From: JBFMFR01 sp040752025
GTDB taxonomy: Bacteria > Chloroflexota > Anaerolineae > Anaerolineales > UBA4823
Direction of reading: 5' to 3'
Length of the DNA: 64,000 nucleotides
Assembly: GCA_040752025.1 (NCBI GenBank)
Contig: JBFMFR010000007.1
Location: 120,002 to 184,001 of the forward strand
The position numbers and the translations under genes were made by a program. Below are positions 8,378 through 15,526 of the stretch, one piece after another. Under the pieces are notes generated by a model, which ran no database searches, was not told the origin of the DNA, and worked only from the letters and a program-made list of their open reading frames with translations. Every line of letters starts with the position of its first letter. Position 1 is the first letter of the stretch.

Positions 8378-8668
8378 TCACGGAAAGCGAGACAGAATTA
8401 TGGGCAGGATGGTGGATGCTGCTTTGGCGAAGAGAACGGTGAAAATCAGGAAGCCTGTACCGACAATGACAGCCCAGGCCAGGCAGCCGCTGACGAAGAT
8501 CGTCGCGGCAATCCTGAGTTTCTTGCTCAATTCGCTGAACTGGCGTTTCGTCCGTTTTGATTCCCGGTTACGCTGGAGGGTGACCTGGTAGACCGGGCGG
8601 CGTGTACGTGACTTGGATTTATTAGCAGCGCGGGTAGCGCCTTTTGCTGGTGCAGATGTGGGGGGCAT
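8378..8668 (-). CDS. small membrane protein with a basic N-terminus
   Basis: 96 aa. The first 50 residues are strongly basic (KSKSRTRRPVYQVTLQRNRE). One long hydrophobic segment follows (about 53-90, AATIFVSGCLAWAVIVGTGF), probably a helical hairpin. ATG at 8668 has GAGGATT upstream. It lies behind a strong terminator-type hairpin (8692-8729). The function is unknown. The positive cytoplasmic tail could bind nucleic acid. Confidence 0.55.
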   Translation of the reverse strand: MPPTSAPAKGATRAANKSKSRTRRPVYQVTLQRNRESKRTKRQFSELSKKLRIAATIFVSGCLAWAVIVGTGFLIFTVLFAKAASTILPIILSRFP

Positions 8669-8691
8669 AATGCAATCCTCGGGTTGTGGAA

Positions 8692-8729
8692 TAAAAAAAG
8701 GTAGAGAGAGGCAGGGTATGCCTCTCTCT
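8692..8729 (-). terminator. intrinsic terminator upstream of the 8378-8668 gene
   Basis: A perfect 11-bp stem (AGAGAGAGGCA / TGCCTCTCTCT) with a 5-nt loop, followed on the minus strand by ACC and a run of seven T. It ends transcription from the OB-fold gene side or acts as a leader attenuator for the small membrane gene, whose ATG is 24 bp further on. Confidence 0.75.
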
Positions 8730-9027
8730 GAAGAAAAATACTCTCTCCAGACATCCAGACAGCCTCATAGCTACCTGTCCGCACGATAGCCGGGAGAGAA
8801 GTATGGAATTTCCCTACCAGGCGGCCTGGTCGTCGGGTGTAAGCAAGGAGGAGAAGGAGAATGTTCCGGATGAGAGCTTATCTGACAGCCGCAAACGATA
8901 GCTGCCAGACATTAAAAAGCCGGTTGGGCTTCAAGTCCTCCGGGCGGGAGCGACCCGCCAACAGGACAGCCTCAGGAATCCCTGGAGCTTCCTGCGGAGG
9001 AGCAAAGGAGGGGGGACAGCACCCGGT
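8730..9027. other. 298-bp stretch without a supported gene
   Basis: Between the OB-fold gene and the terminator I see short hairpins (GGGCGGGAGCGACCCGCC region near 8940-8958; CCAGGCGGCCTGG near 8817-8829) and a 32-codon minus-strand frame with no ribosome site. Nothing else can be supported. Confidence 0.4.
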
Positions 9028-9861
9028 TTAGCGGGTGAACTGGATCATGGTTTGGGCGATCACGCAGGCCGAAGATCGCCGGATGCGGAGTTCGGCTACG
9101 TCATCGCTGTTGGGGATCTGCGCCAGCACTTCTGCCTGGTGGGTATCCAGCAAGAAACTGCGCAGGTTTTCGCTGTAGGGCCGGTCGACCAGGGCCCCAC
9201 TGATCCGGCAGCGTTCTTTGGCTTTCAGGGCTACTGTGCGGCCATTCACCTCGCCATCGGAGAACTGCACGGTGATGTAATGCGGGATACGCCGGGGGTG
9301 GCCGTTCTTTCCAGGCCGGGTAGTGACGGTTGAATGGCGATCGTAGACCGCCAGGCGGGCAAAGCGATGACCGTCATATTCCCAGGCTTTGGCTACCACG
9401 CCTTCGATGCGCACGGCATTGCACAGTTCCTGGGCAAAGGCTGGTTCGACCGTTTCAGGGATGACACAGGTCAGCGAGCGTCGGGCGCGGGCTTCTAGCG
9501 ACTGCAAGGCAGGTTGTTCGTCGAGCAAGGCCAGCTTCTCGGCTTTGCTCAGGAAGTCGCGCAGGCTTTCTTCGCGCGGCAAGTCTTCCAGGTAGCCGTT
9601 CAGCCGCAGCCAGTCGCCCTTGCACAGGCTGACTTCGCGACCGCCAACCTGGCCGAGGGGAAAGCGCAGGGTGGCCCGGTGGACGGCGGATACTCCGTAT
9701 CCGCGGGTATCGTCTTCATCGTCATCGGAGGAAGGCTTGCCGGTGTCCAGCCGGGCAAATACATCGCTGCCGCGCGCCCAGATGCGGGTAACAACCCCGG
9801 CCAGCTCGACCTGGTTGGCGTCGAAGCGTTCGGGTAGGGTGGGAGAGTTGGGGAATGTCAT
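9028..9861 (-). CDS. tandem OB-fold ssDNA-binding-like protein
   Basis: 277 aa. Two similar halves are visible. Residues about 15-115 (VELAGVVTRIWARGSDVFARLDT, then GREVSLCKGDWLRLNGYLED) and about 155-265 (RIEGVVAKAWEYDGHRFARLAVYD, then GRTVALKAKERCRISGALVDRPY) each have the five-strand pattern of an OB fold. This points to a single-strand DNA-binding role like SSB, but with two domains in one chain and an acidic DDDEDD insert in the first. I chose ATG at 9861; the frame extends 23 codons upstream without similarity. It lies downstream of the Rad52-type gene on the same strand. Confidence 0.65.
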   Translation of the reverse strand: MTFPNSPTLPERFDANQVELAGVVTRIWARGSDVFARLDTGKPSSDDDEDDTRGYGVSAVHRATLRFPLGQVGGREVSLCKGDWLRLNGYLEDLPREESLRDFLSKAEKLALLDEQPALQSLEARARRSLTCVIPETVEPAFAQELCNAVRIEGVVAKAWEYDGHRFARLAVYDRHSTVTTRPGKNGHPRRIPHYITVQFSDGEVNGRTVALKAKERCRISGALVDRPYSENLRSFLLDTHQAEVLAQIPNSDDVAELRIRRSSACVIAQTMIQFTR

Positions 9862-10169
9862 AGTGGATTGGAATGCCTCCTGTGATCGTGAATAGAGTGG
9901 TTTGTAAGCAAACCCAATGCAGTAAAGCACCCTGTTCAGGGTGTGTATGTCGTGACGCTTTTACGCCACGTAAAAAGTTGGTTCTAAATTGGTAAGGTGC
10001 ACCGGCGAGGCCAGGCCGCGCCAGGGATAAGTGGAGAAAGAGGATGCGTGTGGCATCCTCTCATACCTGGACACACGAGATTGCGATGTTTTTTGACATC
10101 GCCTTGCAGCGTCGAGACGAAGTTCAGGACAACACCCGACGCTGCAGATCGAACGATTACAGCGCCGGC
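9862..10169. other. hairpin-rich intergenic region
   Basis: 308 bp between the annealing-protein and OB-fold genes with no gene. It holds five inverted repeats in a row: GCAGCGTCG/CGACGCTGC (10106-10145), GCGATGT/ACATCGC (10083-10102), AGAGGATGC/GCATCCTCT (10039-10061), CTTTTACG/CGTAAAAAG (about 9958-9977) and CACCCTG/CAGGGTG (9928-9943). The last is followed by CTTTACT on the minus strand and could end transcription. Such a density of stems is also seen at single-strand or transfer origins; that use is speculation. Confidence 0.5.
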
Positions 10170-10982
10170 TTACGCAGGCTCTACCTGGCGCAAATCCAGG
10201 TAGCGGCGGGCGGCATCCTGGGTAGCCTGGCCATCCTCGGACTGCGGGGCGAACCCTTTGCCGTCCAGGTTGGCGAACCAGGCCAGCACGTTATCCGCCA
10301 GCTCGTTCAACTTCTTGCCGCGGTACTTGGCGCCCACGTTGACCACGAAGTCGCCAGGGTGAGCGCTGCCGCCGTTGCCGTGAGGCGTAGCCGCCGGCTT
10401 GGGCGCAGGCTCAGGGTCAGCGACTTGCTCTGGCTGAGCCGGAGCGGCCTCCGCCTTGGGGGCAGGAGCCTTGGCCGTGCTGCCAGTGGCTTTGCCGTTG
10501 CCGCCGGCAGAAGCGAACTTGCCGGCGTTGTGGTGGTCGAGCAGGCCCTTGTAGACCGGAAGCTGGAAGCACAGGCCTTTGATGGCGGCTCCCAGGGCGC
10601 TGGTGCGCGCCCCTTCTTCGGCGTATTCCAGGATGTTGGTGTTCGCCCCAGAAGTGGCAATCTCGAAGTTGTGCGCCTGGCCATCTGCGCTGAACAGGGT
10701 GTACTTGAACACCGCGTAGCGCAGGCGGGCCATAACGCGCTTCTCGTCGGGTTTGACCACTTCCAGGTCATCCTTATCAAACTGGAAGTTCCAGCCCAAC
10801 CCTTTCGGGCCGAAGACCTGGGTGATGCGCTCCAGCATGTGGCCGGTGTTGATGTCAGTCAAATCGGCCCCACCAGGAACGCCCTTGTAGGCTTTGGGGT
10901 CGTCAAAAGGCTCAGCCAGCCGGGAAGGGATTTCGGCAGCCGGGATGCCGGTAAACGTAAACAATTGGTTGTCCATGGACAT
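10170..10982 (-). CDS. Rad52-type single-strand annealing protein with ExoX-like C-terminal tail
   Basis: 270 aa. Residues about 15-125 carry a Rad52/DdrA/Sak-like core: ERITQVFGPKGLGWNFQF, RLRYAVFKYTLFSADGQ and the helix EEGARTSALGAAIKGLC, the family's A-x-T-x-A-x-KRA-like signature. A proline/alanine-rich linker (about 150-210) leads to a C-terminal module with GAKYRGKKLNELADNVLAWFA, like the ExoX C-terminal-like module found on phage annealing proteins. It would pair complementary single strands during recombination, with the OB-fold protein, RuvB and nuclease as partners. ATG at 10982 has GGAGGAT upstream. Confidence 0.75.
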   Translation of the reverse strand: MSMDNQLFTFTGIPAAEIPSRLAEPFDDPKAYKGVPGGADLTDINTGHMLERITQVFGPKGLGWNFQFDKDDLEVVKPDEKRVMARLRYAVFKYTLFSADGQAHNFEIATSGANTNILEYAEEGARTSALGAAIKGLCFQLPVYKGLLDHHNAGKFASAGGNGKATGSTAKAPAPKAEAAPAQPEQVADPEPAPKPAATPHGNGGSAHPGDFVVNVGAKYRGKKLNELADNVLAWFANLDGKGFAPQSEDGQATQDAARRYLDLRQVEPA

Positions 10983-10997
10983 ATCCTCCGTATGAAT

Positions 10998-11196
10998 GCC
11001 CCTGTGCGCAGCAGGGGCGGAAAGTATGATTTCAGCCTCCTGCGCGAGGGGATCGGGTACGAAGGTTGCCCTTTGGGTTTCCCAAAGGGACTTCGTTTCG
11101 GCGATTCAATTGTCAAGGTGCCGGGTAGCTTGCAGCGGGTAAGCTGTCAGCCATCAGCGCTCACGTCAAGCACAAAAGGTTGAGCGCTGACGGCTG
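10998..11196. other. three hairpins between two minus-strand operons
   Basis: GCCCCTG/CAGGGGC (10998-11018) sits just before the ribosome site of the annealing gene. GAAG...CCCTTTGGG/CCCAAAGGG...CTTC (11061-11094) is next. A 16-bp stem with one mismatch, CAGCC(A/G)TCAGCGCTCA (11148-11196), directly follows the stop of the 488-aa gene. The last probably ends or protects the pilin-operon transcript, though no T-run follows. Confidence 0.5.
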
Positions 11197-11200
11197 GCGA

Positions 11201-12667
11201 TTACCAGATGTCCGGCCATAACGGCGCGTCCGGGGTGATCTTGCGCACGCTGATCAGGGTCTCGAAATCGGTCAGGGCAGCGTGCGCCAAATGGGGCTGC
11301 GGCTCGTTTTTCAACAGCGCCAGCAGCTGCGTACGAGCCTGGCGGGTCAGGGTGAAAAACGCCAGCGGGCCGGGCAGATCGCCGGCATTCCTCCAGCGTT
11401 CGCTGAGCTGCGGGGTAAATTCCACGAAGGCAGAACGGTTTTCAGTGCCGCGTTCCAGGAGCAGGTCCGGCGCAGAGGCCAAATCAGGCGTTGGAAAGAC
11501 CAGGGCCGAATAACCGCGCAGGCGCGCCTGGGCAGCCAGGAAAAAGACGCCCAACAGTTGCTCGCCAGAGCCACGGAACAGGCGCAGCGCACGCGCCCGG
11601 TCGCTCTCGGCGATCTGCCAGCCGAAGATTTCACACAGCTCACGCCCCTGGCGGGTCAAATCCATCACCACAAAACGCGAGTTCACGCCATCCTGGACGG
11701 CGACTTCCAGGTTTTCACGCGTCAGGAAACCCAGCTCGGGCAGCAGGTCAACGGCTTTACGCAGGGCGGAAGTGCGCCGGTCGGCATCGGTAGCCTGGCT
11801 GAGCAGAGCATCGATCTCCAGGCGCGAAGTGATGCCATAACGGGCGACCAGGTAAAGCGCCATGGACTGCTTGTGCCAGCGGTCGGGAGAGACGCCGGCT
11901 AACTGGCGGAAACGCATCGGGATGGTCGGGCTTTGCCAGCGGCGCAGTTCTTCGACGATCCCGGCATGGCTGCGCGGCCTGGCTTCACTTGGAATGGGAT
12001 CAGTAACAGAGGAGGGTGAAGCCTGCTCAGGCGCTGCTTCGGGTAAAGGAGTAACCTCTGCCTGGGTTGGCAGGGGTTCAGGCAGTCCGGCGGGCAGCGC
12101 CTGGGAAGGATTGACGATCAGCACGGCAGGCGGACGAGATTTGGCCTGGAAACGGGCCAGGTCGTCCAGCAGCGGTTCGCCAGGCACCAGGGGCAGCGCC
12201 GGGCTTACAACAGACACCTGGACAGGGCCGGGCAGGGACGGTTTGACTTCTTGCTGGAGCGCGTCCAGTTCTGACAACGTTTTGGCGAGAACGTCACGCA
12301 GATGAGCAACCGAGTTGTGCAACGTTTCTTCACGAAGCCTGAACTGCCCGGCCAGGTCGCCGGTCGTCGCTGCGCAGGGATCATCTGAGGAAAGGTTGGC
12401 AGGGCCGCCTCCCCAGCCGGCACCAGGCTTCATGAAGACGTATTGGGTCAGAAACGCTTCCCAGCGTTCCGGCTGCCAGGTTTCCGTTCCAAACGGGCTG
12501 GCGCGGCGCTCCTTTTCCAGGGCCTGGCCGGCATACTGGTTTGCCATGGCGGTCAGCAGGCGTACATAAGCATGCATGGCCTGCTCGGCCTGCTGGCGCA
12601 TCTGCCTTTCGGCGATGGCAATATCACGGAAAGAGCGCTCGGCAACCGACAGCACAGAAGCGTTCAC
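11201..12667 (-). CDS. unrecognised 488-aa protein, last gene of the pilin operon
   Basis: Residues 1-160 are helical and probably coiled (ERQMRQQAEQAMHAYVRLL). A proline-rich middle (about 165-240) follows. The C-terminal half looks like one or two winged helices (HKQSMALYLVARYGITSRLE, then LGFLTREN) plus an alpha/beta domain with APDLLLERGTENRSAFVEF. The last part resembles the P-D...E layout of replication-relaxation or PD-(D/E)XK-like folds, but the catalytic set is incomplete. Its start overlaps the preceding gene (ATGA), so it is translationally coupled to the pilin genes. It may be a DNA-binding or regulatory protein; this is not proved. Confidence 0.5.
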   Translation of the reverse strand: MNASVLSVAERSFRDIAIAERQMRQQAEQAMHAYVRLLTAMANQYAGQALEKERRASPFGTETWQPERWEAFLTQYVFMKPGAGWGGGPANLSSDDPCAATTGDLAGQFRLREETLHNSVAHLRDVLAKTLSELDALQQEVKPSLPGPVQVSVVSPALPLVPGEPLLDDLARFQAKSRPPAVLIVNPSQALPAGLPEPLPTQAEVTPLPEAAPEQASPSSVTDPIPSEARPRSHAGIVEELRRWQSPTIPMRFRQLAGVSPDRWHKQSMALYLVARYGITSRLEIDALLSQATDADRRTSALRKAVDLLPELGFLTRENLEVAVQDGVNSRFVVMDLTRQGRELCEIFGWQIAESDRARALRLFRGSGEQLLGVFFLAAQARLRGYSALVFPTPDLASAPDLLLERGTENRSAFVEFTPQLSERWRNAGDLPGPLAFFTLTRQARTQLLALLKNEPQPHLAHAALTDFETLISVRKITPDAPLWPDIW

Positions 12668-13101
12668 TGCATGCTTGCCTCGTCCAACGCCTGGATGGCG
12701 GCGCTCAAAGCTGCCTCGGCTTCAGGACGGTCAACCGTTCCGGCTGCCCAGTCTCGTACCAGCAGCGCGGCATCGTAGAGCGCCTGGCGTTCGTCGGCCA
12801 GGGCTTCCTGTCCGGTCGAAGTGTCCTGGGCAACCTGGTTGGCGGCCAGTTGAGCGCGCACCACGTCAGGCGAATCTTGCAGCAGCACGGCCAGGATTTC
12901 GGCATCCTGGCGCAAGACTTTCAGCTCAGATTGGTAAGCGCGGCGGGCCTGCAAGACCTGCCATTCAGACCAGGTCAGGATTTTGTCCCCGGCCGGGGTG
13001 GTGAAGTAACCCAGCGCGCCCAGGCCGAACAGGATCAGCAGCAAAGCCGGCAGCCAGGCGGCCAGGTTCCACTTCTTGGAGAAATCGAGTTCGAGTTCCA
13101 T
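12664..13101 (-). CDS. single-pass membrane protein in the pilin operon
   Basis: 145 aa. A short acidic N-terminus (MELELDFSKKW), one helix at about residues 13-32 (LAAWLPALLLILFGLGALGYF), then a long alpha-helical extracytoplasmic or cytoplasmic part rich in Ala, Glu and Gln. I chose the ATG at 13101, which gives the clean membrane start; the frame runs 27 codons further without support. The family is unknown. Its position between TadG-like and the 488-aa gene suggests a pilus-assembly accessory. Confidence 0.6.
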   Translation of the reverse strand: MELELDFSKKWNLAAWLPALLLILFGLGALGYFTTPAGDKILTWSEWQVLQARRAYQSELKVLRQDAEILAVLLQDSPDVVRAQLAANQVAQDTSTGQEALADERQALYDAALLVRDWAAGTVDRPEAEAALSAAIQALDEASMQ

Positions 13102-13117
13102 AGTTAGCGATAGCCGG

Positions 13118-13585
13118 TCAGCGGTTGAAACGGATGGCAGAGACAGCCTGGGTGCGGATATTGACCGGCGCGCCCAGCGCAACGGTCAACGGAACGGTAG
13201 CAAACGCCGAACAGCGCATGGATACGTTGGCGCGGTCAGGGACGATGGACACCGAAGCGGTGAAATTGACCCGTGAACGGTCTCCCAGGGTGTTGTCGAA
13301 CGTACCACGCGCCTGGGCCAGCACACCGCCCAGATTGGGGATGAAACGCGTCGCGCCGGTATCGCGAAAAGCGCGATAGTCAGCTCCCGACCAGGCCGCA
13401 TCTTCGCAGGCTGCATCCACGGCGGTTTGCATGCGGCCGCGCACGTAGAACAGGCGAGAGCCGTCGATTACCAGTGACATCAGCGGAAGGACAACAGCAG
13501 CCAGGATAATCGCTGTCCAGGCCAGGGAGCTGCCCCGTTCTGACATTTTAAAGTTCGGACGTTTCAAGTTTCTAGAGGGAGGCAT
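13118..13585 (-). CDS. TadG/TadE-like pseudopilin-type protein
   Basis: 155 aa. It begins with a short basic leader and the TadE/TadG signature RGSSLAWTAIILAAVVLPLMSLVIDGSRLFYVRGRMQ (quoted in part: SSLAWTAIILAAVV). This is one N-terminal membrane helix at about residues 19-45 followed by QTAVDAACEDAAW, as in TadG-type proteins where alanine-rich helices pack on the pilus. It is short for TadG (usually more than 400 aa) and has no von Willebrand domain. Its ATG overlaps the TadE stop (TAATG). Confidence 0.7.
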   Translation of the reverse strand: MPPSRNLKRPNFKMSERGSSLAWTAIILAAVVLPLMSLVIDGSRLFYVRGRMQTAVDAACEDAAWSGADYRAFRDTGATRFIPNLGGVLAQARGTFDNTLGDRSRVNFTASVSIVPDRANVSMRCSAFATVPLTVALGAPVNIRTQAVSAIRFNR

Positions 13586-14019
13586 TACCAACCCTCCTGG
13601 CGGAAGTGTGACACCGCCGTACCGGTAAACTGTTCGGGCATGCCAGCGCCAAAGAAAGCGGCGATGCTGGCGAAGTAGTTGGGCAAGGTGTAGCTCACCG
13701 AAACGGTGATGGCGCTGCCGGGCGCGCCCCCGCCGGAGACCGAGATGCCATATGCGCCGACCGGCGCGGCATGGACGGCCTGGCTGGCCGAGGCATAAGC
13801 GATCCCGGCCGGGTTGGCCTGCGCCACAGCGCCCATGCGCGCCCCGTAGTTGGCGGCGTTGCCGGCGTTGACCGCAGCCACGCCGAGCAAGGCCATGTTG
13901 ACCAACCCGATGGCAAGCAGCAGCATCACGGGAAAGACGATGGCGGCTTCATCCATCTCGCCGCGCCGGTCACGGGCGAAGGCGCTCAGGCTTGAGATCA
14001 GGGAACGCCGGGGCAACAT
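13585..14019 (-). CDS. tadE: TadE-like pseudopilin
   Basis: 144 aa. Leader MLPRRSLISSLSAFARDRRGE, then MDEAAIVFPVMLLLAIGLVN as the hydrophobic helix (about residues 22-45), then AAVNAGNAANYGARMGAV and a small beta domain. This is the class III prepilin layout: cleavage would follow the Gly of RRG-E, with a Glu at mature position 1. The Flp protein has the same RRGE-x-DE start, so both are likely cut by the peptidase at 27197. It lies between flp and the TadG-like gene. Confidence 0.75.
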   Translation of the reverse strand: MLPRRSLISSLSAFARDRRGEMDEAAIVFPVMLLLAIGLVNMALLGVAAVNAGNAANYGARMGAVAQANPAGIAYASASQAVHAAPVGAYGISVSGGGAPGSAITVSVSYTLPNYFASIAAFFGAGMPEQFTGTAVSHFRQEGW

Positions 14020-14034
14020 ATGATCTGTCTCCGG

Positions 14035-14238
14035 CTATACCATACCGGCGAGCTGCTGGAACAGGGCGCTGACGCGCGAGCCGAGCAGAGTCACGGCAGC
14101 AGCAACCACGATGACGAAGAAAGCGATCAAGATGGCCTTTTCATCAAGTTCGCCGCGCCGGTCATGCAGCAGATCGCGCAGACCAGACTGGAATTTGATG
14201 AAAGAGCGATTGAGACGATTTTGTAGTACCTTAAGCAT
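14035..14238 (-). CDS. flp: Flp-type pilin, main subunit candidate
   Basis: 67 aa, typical Flp size. A basic leader of ~28 residues ends in DRRGELDEKAILIAFFVIVV; the hydrophobic stretch (about 33-52) and short tail complete the molecule. Class III prepilin cleavage after Gly is expected. The usual Flp motif has Glu-Tyr after the helix start; here the charged DEK block takes that place, so it is an atypical Flp. ATG at 14238 has AAGGAG 8 nt upstream. It is the first gene of the pilin operon, behind a terminator-bearing leader, which would allow pilin output to be gated. Confidence 0.75.
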   Translation of the reverse strand: MLKVLQNRLNRSFIKFQSGLRDLLHDRRGELDEKAILIAFFVIVVAAAVTLLGSRVSALFQQLAGMV

Positions 14239-14265
14239 GATGAGCAACTCCTTGAACTGAGGGTT

Positions 14266-14299
14266 AACAAAAAAGTGCCGCTCCAACTTGGAGCAGCAC
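14266..14299 (-). terminator. leader terminator / attenuator before flp
   Basis: A stem GTGCTGCTCCA/TGGAGCGGCAC (11 bp, one G-T pair, 3-nt loop) is followed on the minus strand by TTTTTTGTT. It begins about 44 nt after the predicted transcript start and ends about 30 nt before the flp ATG, so most transcripts would stop unless antiterminated. An earlier stem (GACGC...GCGTC, about 14311-14338) may be an alternative fold. Confidence 0.75.
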
Positions 14300-14350
14300 A
14301 TTGAGTAAAGACGCTTTGCCCGCCAGGCAGTCGCGTCGTGAACGAGGATG

Positions 14351-14378
14351 ATTATAGCTAAGATGGGTGGAAAGGCAA
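14351..14378 (-). promoter_or_regulatory. promoter of the pilin operon
   Basis: TTGCCT (14373-14378), 16 bp, TATAAT (14351-14356) on the minus strand. The -10 runs into TATAATCATCCTCGTT, 14 of 16 bases identical to the same place in the large Tad operon promoter at 42121-42136. Confidence 0.65.
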
Positions 14379-14432
14379 GGATTTTCGGGGGTTTTGAAAA
14401 TTACTTACCCCTTTCTGGGGTAAATAATTAGC
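14379..14432. other. short spacer with a palindrome
   Basis: TTACCCC-TTTCT-GGGGTAA (about 14404-14422) is a perfect 7-bp inverted repeat between the pilin promoter and the IS. It could be an operator for the pilin operon or part of an old terminator. Confidence 0.35.
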
Positions 14433-14666
14433 TCTGGTCAATACCTTCGCCAAAATCGAGTTGGTGAAACAGGGCTTTTTGGGTTAGAGTTAAAGTCTTA
14501 CAGGACAACAACTCACACACAAAAAGCCCATGACAGATATTTTAGCACTTTACTACGAAAATAGTTAGGTAGCCAAAGACACAAGGGTGTAACGCAAAAC
14601 TGTCGGTAAAAAGGGAAGGGAAATAGGATAAACTAAGGGGGAGAAAAGACAGAGACGGAGGGAAGA

Positions 14667-14835
14667 ATGGCACGCGCACAATCACGGGAACGAAGGCGGG
14701 CGGCATTTATGGAAAAGGCAGGAGAAGTGTATGATCGGCTGGAAAGCTGGTATGACCAAAATCCGGGAGCGAGTTTTGGAGAAATCGAAGGGAAAGTGCG
14801 AGAAGAAAGGCGGAAGTTAATGGGAGAAACGCTGG
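14667..14835 (+). pseudogene. N-terminal fragment of an ISKra4-like transposase
   Basis: The first ~56 codons (MARAQSRERRRAAFMEKAGE, then WYDQNPGASFGEIEGKVREE and RRKLMGETL) match the start of ISKra4-type transposases. At about 14835 the frame enters the oppositely oriented IS110 fragment and becomes nonsense (ending at 14963). It has a good ribosome site (GGAGGG), so a short product could still be made. Confidence 0.65.
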
Positions 14836-15308
14836 AGTTTCTCGATCCTGTTTTTCTGGGAAGTGATATCTCGGATCAGGGCTTTTCGGTAGCGTGTCAG
14901 TTGCCGCAAATCACGAATATCTTGTTCAGGTACAAAACTGCCCTTCAAAAGACCAGCTCGTAACAAAGTAGCAATCCACTCAGCATCTCGCATATCGGTC
15001 TTCTTCCCAGGCACATTCTTCATGTGGCGAGCATTGACTACCAGCAGGTGCATCTTATCCAAAAGAGCATCTTCCAGTACTGCGTAGACGGCATGCCAAA
15101 AAATTCCAGTACTTTCCATGGCTACATAGTGGCAGTCCTGTCCTTCCAGCCATCTTTTCAAAGATATCAGATCTGTCAATTGTGTCCCAAATTCTCTGAT
15201 CTCGCTTCTTGGTTTCAGCCCTTTTTGGATAGGGCCTTTCAAGATGCAAGCAACAATGCTCTCTTTGTGAATGTCCAATCCGCAGCAACAGTCCAAAATA
15301 TCTTCCAT
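14817..15308 (-). pseudogene. IS110-family transposase, N-terminal half only
   Basis: About 163 codons from ATG 15308. The DEDD catalytic set is visible: D in GLDIHKESIV, E in AMESTGIFWHAVY, D...D in KKTDMRDAEWIA. The C-terminal Transposase_20 domain with its Ser nucleophile (roughly 200 residues) is gone. The frame ends just inside the ISKra4-like fragment. It cannot be an active recombinase. Confidence 0.8.
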
Positions 15309-15526
15309 ATCCTTTATGCTCCAATTGAGTTTCAGCAGGGATTGCCGAGATAATTCGAACTTTACTACGCGTGCTGGTTTTTGAAACCGCAACAATTCAC
15401 TGTGCTCACAGGCAATCGGTTTACGTTTACAAACGGGATGGGTATCACCAATGTGCTACGAAACTCTGTCTGCTGTAGCCGGAGCATACCACAAAATTTT
15501 CATCCTTCACTGTGTAAGACCCTTAC

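Noticed and set aside
10044..11183. 379-aa plus-strand frame
   Set aside because: Antisense to the Rad52-type gene and two hairpin regions; no start signal.
12541..13107. 188-aa plus-strand frame across the pilin operon
   Set aside because: Shadow of the 145-aa and 488-aa minus-strand genes, which overlap by ATGA and show membrane and domain features.
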